64,000 bases of DNA. It comes from JAZBPO01 sp963691775. GTDB taxonomy: Bacteria > Pseudomonadota > Gammaproteobacteria > Pseudomonadales > Azotimanducaceae. The stretch spans positions 2,728,001-2,792,000 of the forward strand of contig OY829369.1 of NCBI GenBank assembly GCA_963691775.1, given 5' to 3'. Positions within the stretch are counted from its first letter, which is position 1. Every line of letters starts with the position of its first letter. The notes below the pieces were generated by a model. That model searched no databases and was not told where the DNA came from. It saw only the letters and a program-made list of their open reading frames with translations. The translations under genes and the position numbers were made by a program. Below, one piece after another: positions 54,002 through 62,553 of this stretch.

Positions 54002-55323
54002 GGTGCGCTGCCTTCCTTGCCCTCGGCGCCGACCTCCAGCATCAGGGCGATGCCTTGCGTGAACTGTTCGAGCCGCTGCTGATCGGTTTCGTCGAAGACG
54101 CCACCGTCAACTCGGTTGAGTAACTGCGCGACGGCGAAAATGCGGCCTTCCCGGTCGTGCAAGGGAACGGCGAGCACGGAGCGGGTTCGGTAGCCGAAGC
54201 GTTTGTCGACCTCAGGATTGAAACGCGGGTCCTCGTAGGCGTCGTCGACGCGCACGGCCGCATTCCCCTGGTAGACGGCGCCGACGATACCCGTATCGAT
54301 CGGTATGCGGATGTCCTCATGTACCGGCAGGTCGTCGGTCACGCGCAGGCGCAGGGTCGAGCTCGGGCGATCGACGGTGAACAGTGATGCGCGCTCGGCG
54401 CCGATGAGCGCGGCCAGCTTGCGCGTGAAGGCAAAGAGCATCCGTTCGAGCATGCCCTGAAAGACGTGGTCCTGGGTCAGTGCGGTGGCGTCGAGGAAGC
54501 GCTGAGCCTCCGCGGACATCTCCTCGAGGAGCGTCCGGAATCCGGGCTCGTCGAGCGCATCGACCATTGCAGGCACGTTTTCCTTCTGCTGCGCATCCGC
54601 GAGCAGCCCCATCATGTGCTCATTGTTGGCGAGCACCGATTCGGAAAAGCTCGAGAGTCGCCCGTCTTCAAGGTGGATGATCCTGTCGGCGACATCGAGA
54701 ATCCGGTTGTCGTGCGTGACCATCAGGATGGTCGTACCGTTCTCTCGCGCCAGGGTCTGCATGCGATCGACGACTTCACGCCCTGAGGCCTTGTCGAGGG
54801 ACGCGGTGGGTTCGTCTGCAAGAACCATGGCCGGCTCGGATGCGAGTGCGCGGGCGATTGCGACACGCTGGCGCTGCCCTCCAGAGAGTTGCTCCGGGCG
54901 GTGGTAGAGGCGCTCAGCCAGACCGACCGCCTCGAGCATCTCTATGGCTCGCGCCCGCAGGGCAGCGCTGCGATAGCGCCCGGTTACTCGTAGTCCGAGT
55001 TCGACGTTCTCGACGGCGGTGACGGCGTCGAGGAGGTTGTGCTGCTGAAAGATGAAGCCGATGCGCTTGCGTACATCTGCGAGCTTGCGTTTCGTTGCAC
55101 CGGTGAGCTGCTCGCCGAGGACTTCAAGATGCCCTTCCTGGGAAGACCGCAGGGCGCCGACCAAGGTCAGCAGGGTGGTCTTGCCGGAGCCGGAGGGCCC
55201 GGTGGTGATGATGATTTCGCCCTCGTGGATGACGGTCTCTATGTCGAAGAGGATCTGTTTGCGCAGCGCGCCGCGTCCGTAGAAGTGGTTCAGGCCCGAG
55301 ATACGAACAGCTGCGTCCATCAC
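53998..55323 (-). CDS. DevA-type ABC ATPase fused to a C-terminal GAF domain
   Basis: A 441-residue protein. Residues 1-230 are a DevA-family ATPase: LNHFYGRGALRKQILFDI, Walker A GPSGSGKTT (42-50), Q-loop FQQHNLLDA, signature LSGGQRQR, Walker B VLADEPTA, H-loop VTHD. A helical linker (about 231-290) leads to a GAF domain (about 290-432), GAERASLFTVDRPSSTLRLR to IALMLEV. The GAF has NR-x5-F-x3-DQ (403-415), close to the NKxnFx3DE motif of cyclic-nucleotide GAFs. DevA proteins of heterocyst-type exporters usually lack this fusion. Start is GTG at 55323 (GAGG nine bases upstream); ATG at 55320 is possible. It lies one base after devC. Confidence 0.92.
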   Translation of the reverse strand: MMDAAVRISGLNHFYGRGALRKQILFDIETVIHEGEIIITTGPSGSGKTTLLTLVGALRSSQEGHLEVLGEQLTGATKRKLADVRKRIGFIFQQHNLLDAVTAVENVELGLRVTGRYRSAALRARAIEMLEAVGLAERLYHRPEQLSGGQRQRVAIARALASEPAMVLADEPTASLDKASGREVVDRMQTLARENGTTILMVTHDNRILDVADRIIHLEDGRLSSFSESVLANNEHMMGLLADAQQKENVPAMVDALDEPGFRTLLEEMSAEAQRFLDATALTQDHVFQGMLERMLFAFTRKLAALIGAERASLFTVDRPSSTLRLRVTDDLPVHEDIRIPIDTGIVGAVYQGNAAVRVDDAYEDPRFNPEVDKRFGYRTRSVLAVPLHDREGRIFAVAQLLNRVDGGVFDETDQQRLEQFTQGIALMLEVGAEGKEGSAP

Positions 55324-55324
55324 T

Positions 55325-56485
55325 TTAGAAGACCTCGGCGGGGTCGAGACGTGTCACCTTGCGCACCGCAAGGAGCGCTGAGATGGCGCACATGGCGAGC
55401 GTCATGGTGAACACCGTGAGCATGCGATCCGGCGTCAGGTAGATCGGCAGGAATGTTGCCGCGGCAGCTCGGGTGTAGAGCGCCCAAGACGCCAGCAGTC
55501 CGGGTATGAACCCGAGGACCCCGAGGATCGCTGCCTGCTGAAGCACGATGCCTGCCACGAAGCTCGAGCCATAGCCGATCGCGCGCAGGGTCGCGTACTC
55601 GTTCAGATGTTCGGAAACGTCCGCGAACAGGATTTGGTACACGATGATCGCGCCGACGACGAAGCCCATGATCGCGCCGAAGGCGAACACGTAGCCGATA
55701 GGGGTTGCGGCATTCCAGTAAGCGGTTTCGCGCTCTATGAAGTCCGCCTTGGTCATCACCAGCACGTCCTTCGGAAGCGCTGCGCGCAGACGATCGCGCA
55801 CGGCATCTGCATCGGCGCCCTCTTCAAGCGTGAGCAGGCCGAGCTGTATTTCGCCTCGATCCGCGTTGGGAAAGAGTCGGAGCCAGTTCTCGGCGCTCGT
55901 CATCAGGGTGCCGTCGATGCCGAACGAAGTGCCCATTTCGAACAGGCCCACGACCTCGATTTCGCGATCGTTCACTTCTGTAGTGATGGGCGCCTCGGTC
56001 TCAAAGCGCTCGGCCACGGGGCCGAACTCCGGACGCGAACGGGCATCGAAAATCACCACGTCTTGCTGTCGAAGGCGTGCGCGATGCTCCTCGAAACCGA
56101 CTGCGTCCAGGATCGCATCATCGGGGTCGAAGCCGATCGCGTTTAGGCTGCGCCTGCCTGTTGCCCAAGGATCCTTCCAGGTCGCAGGAAAGATGTAGAC
56201 CGGGGCGACGTCGGTAACGGATTCGTCCGCCAGTGCCTGATACAGGCGCCTCAGTGAGAATGGCTGCGGGCGCACGATGAACACGCTATCCGGGCTGAAC
56301 AGCGCGATGTCGTAGCTGAAGCGCTCGTGGAAGCGAACGGCAGACTCGAAGAGGGCTGATCTGAAGCCTAATTGCATCATGATCAGCAAGACCGCGAATG
56401 CGATGCCAAGCAGGGCCACGAGCAGACGTAGGGGGCGATGGCGAAGCTGTTGCCAGCCAAGCGGAGCGCGCACGGTGACCGCCAT
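55325..56485 (-). CDS. devC: DevC-type ABC exporter permease
   Basis: A 386-residue inner-membrane protein with the FtsX/MacB plan: one N-terminal helix (about 20-42), a periplasmic domain of about 215 residues (FSPDSVFIVRPQPFSLRRLYQ, TSFGIDGTLMTS), then three helices (about 265-288, 315-345, 360-376). It ends in a DPAEVF tail. The sequence pattern is that of DevC in cyanobacterial heterocyst glycolipid export. It shares one base with the devB stop and is followed one base later by the ATPase gene. Confidence 0.9.
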   Translation of the reverse strand: MAVTVRAPLGWQQLRHRPLRLLVALLGIAFAVLLIMMQLGFRSALFESAVRFHERFSYDIALFSPDSVFIVRPQPFSLRRLYQALADESVTDVAPVYIFPATWKDPWATGRRSLNAIGFDPDDAILDAVGFEEHRARLRQQDVVIFDARSRPEFGPVAERFETEAPITTEVNDREIEVVGLFEMGTSFGIDGTLMTSAENWLRLFPNADRGEIQLGLLTLEEGADADAVRDRLRAALPKDVLVMTKADFIERETAYWNAATPIGYVFAFGAIMGFVVGAIIVYQILFADVSEHLNEYATLRAIGYGSSFVAGIVLQQAAILGVLGFIPGLLASWALYTRAAAATFLPIYLTPDRMLTVFTMTLAMCAISALLAVRKVTRLDPAEVF

Positions 56486-57426
56486 CAGGACGAACCCGCG
56501 ATGACGATCTCCACCTGGAGGTAGGTGAGGTCCTTTACAGCGGACGGGTTCTCTATGCGGATTTCGACTTCGATGACGCGCGCATCCTGCCTCGCCGCAG
56601 GGTCGGTGCCGAGCACGTCCTGCTTGCGTACTTGCGGTCGCACGAACTCGACAACGCCGGTCAGCGGCTCGGGAAGCGCATCGCTCGTGATGCGGGCCCG
56701 CTGGCCCGGGCGTACACGTCCGATATCGGTTTCGTAGACCTCTCCGATGGCGTACATCTCATTGACGGCGCCGAGGTCGAGGATGCCCGACGGGCCGATC
56801 ATTTCCCCGGGCCAGCTGTGGACGTCGAGCACGCGACCAGCAATGGGCGCTCGGACAAAGGCGCGCTCCAGGGCAGCCCTGTTGCGTGCGAGCCGCGCAA
56901 TGGCCAAGCCGGATTCCGCATCCGCAGCGCGCGCCGACACGTCTGCGGCCCGACAGCTCGCCTGTTGAAACTCCGCGTCCGCGAAAGCCCGCTCTGTTTC
57001 CTCTATCGAAGACAGCTGTCGCGCGCGAAGGCTCTCCCGCCGGTCGGCTTCTCGTTCGCGAACGTCGGCAAGGGCGCACGCGGCGGCCGCAGAGGCATTG
57101 GCTGCTTCGGCGTTCTCTCGTGCTGCGACGACCGCGGCCTCGGCTTCGGTCACGAGCGCCTCAAGTAGCGAAGCCGATTCGGTGATCGCGAGCAGGTCGC
57201 CGGCTTCCACATCGACACCGGGCCGCGCATGCAGCTCAGCGAGCACGACACCGGTTGCAGACTCGGGCGTCCTGGGCGCCGTGACGCTGAGGACACCGTC
57301 GCGGGGCTCAAGCCGTCCGAGGGCTGCAACATCTCCGTGAACATGGCCGGCGAGGAATGCTGTCAACGCCGAACAAAGAGCGCATCGCAGCACGCGCTCA
57401 GTGCGATTCAATCCCTTCGGTCTCAA
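56485..57426 (-). CDS. devB: DevB-type membrane-fusion (HlyD) protein
   Basis: A 313-residue periplasmic adaptor. After an N-terminal hydrophobic segment (about 11-30) comes a biotinyl-lipoyl-like hairpin, an Ala/Glu-rich coiled coil (about 85-165), and the DevB mark VRKQDVLGTDPAARQDARV near residues 265-285. It would join DevC to an outer-membrane channel, in cyanobacteria TolC. Start is TTG at 57426 with GGAG seven bases upstream. It is the first gene of the operon. An N-terminal signal is weak, so the start could be a few codons downstream. Confidence 0.88.
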   Translation of the reverse strand: MRPKGLNRTERVLRCALCSALTAFLAGHVHGDVAALGRLEPRDGVLSVTAPRTPESATGVVLAELHARPGVDVEAGDLLAITESASLLEALVTEAEAAVVAARENAEAANASAAAACALADVREREADRRESLRARQLSSIEETERAFADAEFQQASCRAADVSARAADAESGLAIARLARNRAALERAFVRAPIAGRVLDVHSWPGEMIGPSGILDLGAVNEMYAIGEVYETDIGRVRPGQRARITSDALPEPLTGVVEFVRPQVRKQDVLGTDPAARQDARVIEVEIRIENPSAVKDLTYLQVEIVIAGSS

Positions 57427-57667
57427 GCGATCTCTCCTTCCCCCGGACCAAGCTTCGTTGGGCGCTCGCGGAATGTACGCGATCGCTGCTGGATCAGGAA
57501 TCCTACAAGGGTCCTTGCAATGATCAGCGTTGTGCTGGATTGCTCCAACAGATAGTCAGATCGACCGCTCAATTAGCGAAATCCGCACCCATGCCAAGCG
57601 GTGCCGTTTCCGCTTCCAGAAAAATCGAATCTATTCAGTGCTTTGGCGGCGCTCTAGGCTGGCATCA

Positions 57668-57694
57668 CTTTTGCGAAGTCAGCATCGGCAAAAG
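57668..57694 (+). promoter_or_regulatory. Inverted repeat upstream of the DUF2884 gene
   Basis: Perfect 7-base arms CTTTTGC/GCAAAAG with a 13-base spacer, ending 22 bases before the ATG and just upstream of a TAGGAA ribosome site. The region 57427-57716 between devB and this gene is visibly more AT-rich than its surroundings and probably holds the divergent promoters. It could be an operator or an mRNA hairpin. Confidence 0.4.
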
Positions 57695-57716
57695 AAATTC
57701 GTCTAGGAATCTGATC

Positions 57717-58496
57717 ATGCGCCACACTCGCCCGATTGCGGCATTTGCCTTTTCGCTTGCCTTGCTCACCGATGGTGTTCACGCCAACCAATGCAGCTTC
57801 GAACTGGATGCGGATCTCACGATTACGCCCGATCGCATCCTCATCGAGGGCGATCACCTCGGTGCCGTTGAGATCACTGACGATGAAGCGCTCAGCGTCG
57901 CTGGTGAATCGGTTGCGCTCGACCCCGATCAACGCGCCGCGGTCTCTGCCTACGCAGCGCAGCTTCGCGCCGTGGTACCGACAGTCGTGGACACCGCGCT
58001 CGAAGGCGCGGAAGTCGGGATTTCCGCGGCGAGCGAGGTGTTGTCAGTTTTCCTGGGCGATGACATACCCGAGTCGATCGTTGCAGGACTTGCAGAGGCG
58101 CGGGCAGAGGTGCGTAGCCGCGTTGGCGGCGAGGATGAGGTCTGGTTTGTCCATCGTGGAGGCATCAGTGCCGGTGACGGCGGTGTATCAGCGCTGGATG
58201 AGATCGAACCGATCATCGAGGGGAGCGTGTCTGAGCGGGTCGGTGCGCTGTTGATCGCCGCAGGCGAGAGCCTTCAGTCGGGCGATGGGACCTTCGCCGA
58301 GCGTATGGAAGCCGTCGGCGCACGCATGGAGCGGCTGGGTGAAGAGATTGACCAGAAGGTCGAGAGTCGGGCCGCTGGGATCGAAGCGCAGGCTGGTGTG
58401 CTCTGTGCGGAAATGGAGGTGCTGGCGGCGCGTGAACAGGTGCTGAAGGCGCGCGTGCCGGAGCTCGGTCAGCTCCGGGTGCTCGACGCGGGCTGA
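57717..58496 (+). CDS. DUF2884 (YggN-like) exported protein
   Basis: A 259-residue protein with a signal peptide (IAAFAFSLALLTDGVHA, about 1-23). It starts its mature part with NQCSFELDADLTITPDRILI, the DUF2884/YggN pattern, followed by long Ala/Glu-rich helices including EQVLKAR near the end and two cysteines (one near the start, one at LCAEME). The role is unknown. TAGGAA lies upstream of the ATG; the frame is open 120 codons upstream, but that is devB antisense and the intergenic region. It is divergent from the devB operon and convergent with ettA. Confidence 0.8.
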   Translation: MRHTRPIAAFAFSLALLTDGVHANQCSFELDADLTITPDRILIEGDHLGAVEITDDEALSVAGESVALDPDQRAAVSAYAAQLRAVVPTVVDTALEGAEVGISAASEVLSVFLGDDIPESIVAGLAEARAEVRSRVGGEDEVWFVHRGGISAGDGGVSALDEIEPIIEGSVSERVGALLIAAGESLQSGDGTFAERMEAVGARMERLGEEIDQKVESRAAGIEAQAGVLCAEMEVLAAREQVLKARVPELGQLRVLDAG

Positions 58497-58507
58497 CAGG
58501 TGTCTGG

Positions 58508-58539
58508 GTCGACGGGAACGCGCAAGCGTCCCCGTCGAC
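58508..58539. terminator. Bidirectional terminator between DUF2884 gene and ettA
   Basis: GTCGACGGG pairs with CCCGTCGAC, then across one A-C mismatch ACGC pairs with GCGT around a GCAA tetraloop: 13 base pairs in all. It lies in the 56-base gap between convergent genes. There is no T-run, so termination would rely on stem strength or Rho. Confidence 0.6.
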
Positions 58540-58552
58540 GATGAGACAGGCC

Positions 58553-60226
58553 TCAGGCGAGTTTCTTGTACTTCATGCGATGCGGGCGGTCCGGATCTTC
58601 TCCGGCCGCCTTGAGCCGTTTCCTGTGGTCCGCCTCGTACTCCTGATAGTTCCCCTCGAAGAAATCGACTTTGCCTTCTCCCTCGTACGCCATGATGTGC
58701 GTCGCGATGCGGTCGAGGAACCAGCGGTCGTGGCTGACGACCAATACGGTGCCCGGGAATTCGAGCATCGCATCTTCGAGGGCGCGCAGCGTCTCGACGT
58801 CTAGATCGTTGGTCGGCTCGTCAAGGAGGAGTACGTTCGCGCCCTGCTTGAGCACCTTGGCGAGCTGGAGACGATTGCGCTCACCCCCCGAGAGCTGGCC
58901 GACGAACTTCTGCTGGTCCTGCCCCTTGAAGTTGAAGCGGCCGAGGTAGGCGCGCGAGGCGACCTCCCAGCCGTTGATGTCCATGAGGTCGAGGCCGTCG
59001 GACACTTCTTCCCAGGCCGTCTTCGAGTCGTCGAGTTCATCGCGCATCTGGCCCACGTTGGCCATCTTCACGGTCTCGCCGACGACGATCGTGCCGCTGT
59101 CTGCTTCCTCGTGACCTTCGATCATCTTGAACAGAGTCGTCTTGCCCGCGCCGTTCGGGCCCACGATTCCGACAATCGCACCCTGCGGAATGGAGAACGA
59201 CAGGTTCTCGATCAGAACACGGTCGCCAAAGCCCTTTGTCACATTCTCGAACTCGATGACCTTCTCACCCAGACGCGGTCCCGGTGGGATGAAGATCTCG
59301 TTGGTCTCGTTGCGCGACTGATAGTCCTTGGATTGCATTTCCTCGAAGCGGGCGAGGCGCGCCTTGGACTTGGTACGACGTCCCTTCGGGTTCGAACGCA
59401 CCCATTCGAGTTCTGACTTGAGCGCGCGGCGATGTGCAGCCTCGTCCCGCTTTTCCTGGTCCAGGCGCACCTGTTTCTGCTCGAGCCAGGTGGAGTAGTT
59501 GCCCTCGTAGGGGATGCCCCGGCCGCGGTCGAGTTCGAGGATCCAGCCGGCGGCGTTGTCTAGAAAGTAGCGGTCGTGGGTGATGGCCACGACAGTACCG
59601 GGGAAGTCGACGAGGAACTTCTCCAGCCAGCCTACCGACTCTGCGTCGAGGTGGTTGGTCGGTTCGTCCAGGAGCAGCATGTCCGGCTTCGACAGAAGCA
59701 GCCGGCAGAGGGCAACGCGTCGGCGCTCGCCTCCGGACAGGGTGGTCACGTCTGCGTCCCAGGGCGGCAGGCGCAGCGCGTCGGCTGCGACCTCGAGCTG
59801 ATTCTCCAGATTGTGCGCGTCCGTGGACTGGATGATGTCCTCGAGCTCGGCCTGGCGCTTGGCGAGGGCGTCGAAATCGGCGTCCTCCTCAGCATAGGCA
59901 GCGTAGACCTCATCGAGTTCTGCGAGAGCGTCGCGCGCTTCCGCGACCCCTTCCTCGACGTTACCGCGTACATCCTTGGACGAATCCAGCTCCGGCTCCT
60001 GGGGCAGGTAGCCTATGTTGATGTCGGCCTGTGGGCGCGCTTCGCCTTCGAACTCGCGATCGACGCCGGCCATGATCCGTAGCAGCGTGGATTTGCCAGC
60101 GCCGTTGAGGCCGAGCACGCCGATCTTGGCACCCGGGAAAAAGCTGAGCGAGACGTCTTTCAGGATCTCGCGCTTGGGCGGCACGGTCTTGCTGACGCGG
60201 TTCATCGTGTAGACGTACTGAGCCAT
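58553..60226 (-). CDS. ettA: Energy-dependent translational throttle protein EttA (ABC-F)
   Basis: A 557-residue protein with two ABC domains. Domain 1 has GLNGAGKSTLLRIMAG and LSGGERRRVALCRLL; domain 2 has GPNGAGKTTLF and LSGGERNRLQLAKVL. The linker (PtIM region, about 240-310) has the SELEWVRSNPKGRRTKSKARL pattern of EttA rather than other ABC-F types, here quoted in part. It binds the ribosomal E site and gates the first peptide bond by ATP/ADP ratio. ATG 60226 has AAGGTG upstream; the frame is open 11 codons higher. The C-terminus ends in KYKKLA. Confidence 0.95.
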   Translation of the reverse strand: MAQYVYTMNRVSKTVPPKREILKDVSLSFFPGAKIGVLGLNGAGKSTLLRIMAGVDREFEGEARPQADINIGYLPQEPELDSSKDVRGNVEEGVAEARDALAELDEVYAAYAEEDADFDALAKRQAELEDIIQSTDAHNLENQLEVAADALRLPPWDADVTTLSGGERRRVALCRLLLSKPDMLLLDEPTNHLDAESVGWLEKFLVDFPGTVVAITHDRYFLDNAAGWILELDRGRGIPYEGNYSTWLEQKQVRLDQEKRDEAAHRRALKSELEWVRSNPKGRRTKSKARLARFEEMQSKDYQSRNETNEIFIPPGPRLGEKVIEFENVTKGFGDRVLIENLSFSIPQGAIVGIVGPNGAGKTTLFKMIEGHEEADSGTIVVGETVKMANVGQMRDELDDSKTAWEEVSDGLDLMDINGWEVASRAYLGRFNFKGQDQQKFVGQLSGGERNRLQLAKVLKQGANVLLLDEPTNDLDVETLRALEDAMLEFPGTVLVVSHDRWFLDRIATHIMAYEGEGKVDFFEGNYQEYEADHRKRLKAAGEDPDRPHRMKYKKLA

Positions 60227-60462
60227 GGGGCACCTTCGAAGCATGGGGCGCGCGCGCACGGATCGGCGCGCAGCGCGGGGTAGCAGTGAGCGGCCGCAAC
60301 CCTAATCGAAGCGGCCCGCGTCGCCAACCTGCATGGCGCAGTCCCAGGCCTGTGGTTCTGGATTGCGTGGCGCCTTTTTCCGAGCCGGATTGCCGCACCT
60401 CCAGCACCAGGTCGAGGTCCGGGGCCCTAGGACCTTGCGGACGCGGCTGCCAGGCGCTCGCG

Positions 60463-62199
60463 TCAAGCCGCCACGGATTCGTCGCCGGCCGCATGCGATC
60501 CAGCCGCGCGCGCGCCCAGGATGTGCTCGAGACGTTCAACGTCGAGCGGCTTGGTGAGTACGGCGTCTGCGCCGGCGCGCCTAAGCAGCGTTGCGTCAGC
60601 ACCGAGCGCCGCGGTGAGGCCGATGATGGGCAGGCTGGCGCCTTGCTCGCGTAGGCGACGCGTGAATTCAAGGCCGTCGATCTTCGGCATGTGCAGGTCG
60701 ACGACGACGAGATCGAAATGGTCTGCCTCCATGCGACGCAGCGCTTCCTTGCCATCGCATGCCAACGTAACGATGGCCCCGCGCTGCTCCAGCAGCTTGC
60801 CCGTCAGCACGCGCAGGATGTTTGAGTCTTCGGCCAGCAGAACGCGGGCGTGCCGGAGCGGCTCGGTGGCTTCCCGGCGGACTTCCAGATCGGCACTCGC
60901 ATGCTGGACGGCGTTGAATCTGGCCGTGAGCACGAACGCCGCGCCGCCCCAGGGGCTGGTCGTGTAGGTCAGATCGCCGGCAAGCACGTTTCGCGCGTAC
61001 TCACGGCAGACGTTGAGGCCGATTCCGCTACCGTCGGCCGCGGAGTCACCGCGCGCAAAGGCCCTGAACAGAAGTCTCTGGTCACTCGGACTCACGCCGT
61101 GGCCGTCGTCCATGAAGCGGATGGCGTAATCCACTGCGTCGCCATTCCGACGCCATTCGATGCCGATTTCCAGGTGCTCCGCCTCCGCATGGACGGCGCA
61201 GTTCTTCACGATATTGATGGTGATCTGCCGCAAGACCTGTCTCGGAATCTCGACGGGAATCTCGGTTTCGCCGTTCAGCCGGATGCGCACGGTCAGTCCG
61301 GATTCGGAGACGAACCGCTCGGCCATCTTCACCGCCTGGCTCAGTACGTCCGAGACGCGCGCGCGCACCCTGGGCGCGCGCCTGAGCTGCTCAGGTTCGC
61401 GTGCCAGGCGCATGTCTTCTATGATCGAGAGCATATGCTCGAGAAGGTCGTTGATCGTGCTCCGCTCGGAGCTTTCGAGCTGGTCGATCACCGAATCTTC
61501 CAGCAGCATTTTCAAAGTCGCGGCGGGCGTTCTTAGTTCGTGCGAAATCACAGCGTAGAGCTTGTCCCTCGCTCTAATCTGGTCGCGCAAGCCTTTTTCC
61601 GCCTGACGTAATTCCTCAGCGCGGAGCGCTGTCTCCAGCGCACTCTTCTGCGCCGCCTGGGATTCGCGCTCGAGGCTGGATATGGCAATCCAGGCAAGCG
61701 TCGATGCGAACAGCGCGGCAGAACTGAAAGAGGCGAAGTACATCGACGCGTAGGCCTCCCCTGGAAGCTCATTCAGCGTTCTGAGGGGAGCGTCCAGGAG
61801 AAAGAGCGCGCAGAACGTCACGATCGCAATGGCCGCGGCAAGCAGGGCGCCGCGGCCGCCGAGCAGTCCCCCTGCCGCGAAGATCGGCACAGCGAGCCAG
61901 ACGATGTAAGGCGAATGTATGCCGCCGCTAACAATGATGGCGGCGGCGGGCTCGGCCAGGAACGCAGCGGCTAACAAGATTGAAGCGAAGAGCGCTTCCC
62001 CCTGCCGGCGGAGGTAGACCGTATAGGTCAGTAGTGCGAGGAAGGCGGCCGTCAGCGCAGCGCTCGTGTAGGAACCGACCCAGATGAGTGCAAAGCCGAA
62101 GGCGATACCCGCGACCAACGTGATGCGCTGCAGCGCAACTAGAAATTCCACGCGCGCATCGTAGTGTGCGGTGTAGTCCGCGCGGATGTGATTCAGCAC
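60463..62199 (-). CDS. Orphan hybrid histidine kinase with receiver domain
   Basis: A 578-residue membrane sensor. Six hydrophobic helices (about 24-41, 44-62, 70-90, 97-114, 117-135, 152-174) form an unassigned N-terminal sensor (MASE-like in shape only). A coiled coil and HisKA follow, with His220 in SHELRTP. The HATPase domain has NIVKNCAVHA, DDGHGV and GSGIGL. A C-terminal receiver (about 450-565) has the phospho-acceptor Asp501 in VVVDLHMP. No DNA-binding or enzymatic output domain and no partner regulator are nearby, so a phosphorelay to a distant HPt is expected. Start is GTG with AGGA upstream. Confidence 0.85.
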   Translation of the reverse strand: MLNHIRADYTAHYDARVEFLVALQRITLVAGIAFGFALIWVGSYTSAALTAAFLALLTYTVYLRRQGEALFASILLAAAFLAEPAAAIIVSGGIHSPYIVWLAVPIFAAGGLLGGRGALLAAAIAIVTFCALFLLDAPLRTLNELPGEAYASMYFASFSSAALFASTLAWIAISSLERESQAAQKSALETALRAEELRQAEKGLRDQIRARDKLYAVISHELRTPAATLKMLLEDSVIDQLESSERSTINDLLEHMLSIIEDMRLAREPEQLRRAPRVRARVSDVLSQAVKMAERFVSESGLTVRIRLNGETEIPVEIPRQVLRQITINIVKNCAVHAEAEHLEIGIEWRRNGDAVDYAIRFMDDGHGVSPSDQRLLFRAFARGDSAADGSGIGLNVCREYARNVLAGDLTYTTSPWGGAAFVLTARFNAVQHASADLEVRREATEPLRHARVLLAEDSNILRVLTGKLLEQRGAIVTLACDGKEALRRMEADHFDLVVVDLHMPKIDGLEFTRRLREQGASLPIIGLTAALGADATLLRRAGADAVLTKPLDVERLEHILGARAAGSHAAGDESVAA

Positions 62200-62553
62200 T
62201 GTTCGGATCCTCGCCTAACACGTGCGTCTGAGCAGAGTGCGCTGCTTCTGTTTCGCCGGCGTCCTGCCGGTTTCTGAAGCGGCTGTGCCCAGCTGCGCAC
62301 AGGCTTAAATTCGGTGAACAGAAGGTAAACAACCGGCCCGTGCGCTTCGGTTAAGGATCGTTAATCTGGCCCACGCCGCAAACGTGTGAACGGCGTCGTC
62401 GGGCCTGCGCGTGAGTCAAGCGCATATCGAGGATGTGAGTGCTTCGCGTGCTGGCCCTCGGGTGCTCGCGTACAATCCGGCTTATCGTAAATCCCGGTCA
62501 GTCCGGGACAACAGCGCCGCGGCGGCGGCGCGCATGACCGCCCAGGAGCAGCC
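62200..62553. other. 354-base divergent intergenic region upstream of glyA
   Basis: No gene is apparent. It holds a GTTAAGGATCGTTAA stretch (two GTTAA with a five-base gap, near 62352), a GGCCC...GGGCC region (62369-62404), a TACAAT -10-like box at 62471-62476 without a good -35, and a hairpin TCCCGG/CCGGGA (62492-62508, 6 bp, 5-base loop) in the probable glyA leader. A Gly/Ser-rich run of GCGGCGGC precedes the glyA ribosome site AGGAG. No known glyA riboswitch core was recognised. Confidence 0.6.

Noticed and set aside
62200..62553. Riboswitch upstream of glyA
   Set aside because: The hairpins seen do not resemble a glycine, tetrahydrofolate or SAM riboswitch core; a covariance search would be needed.
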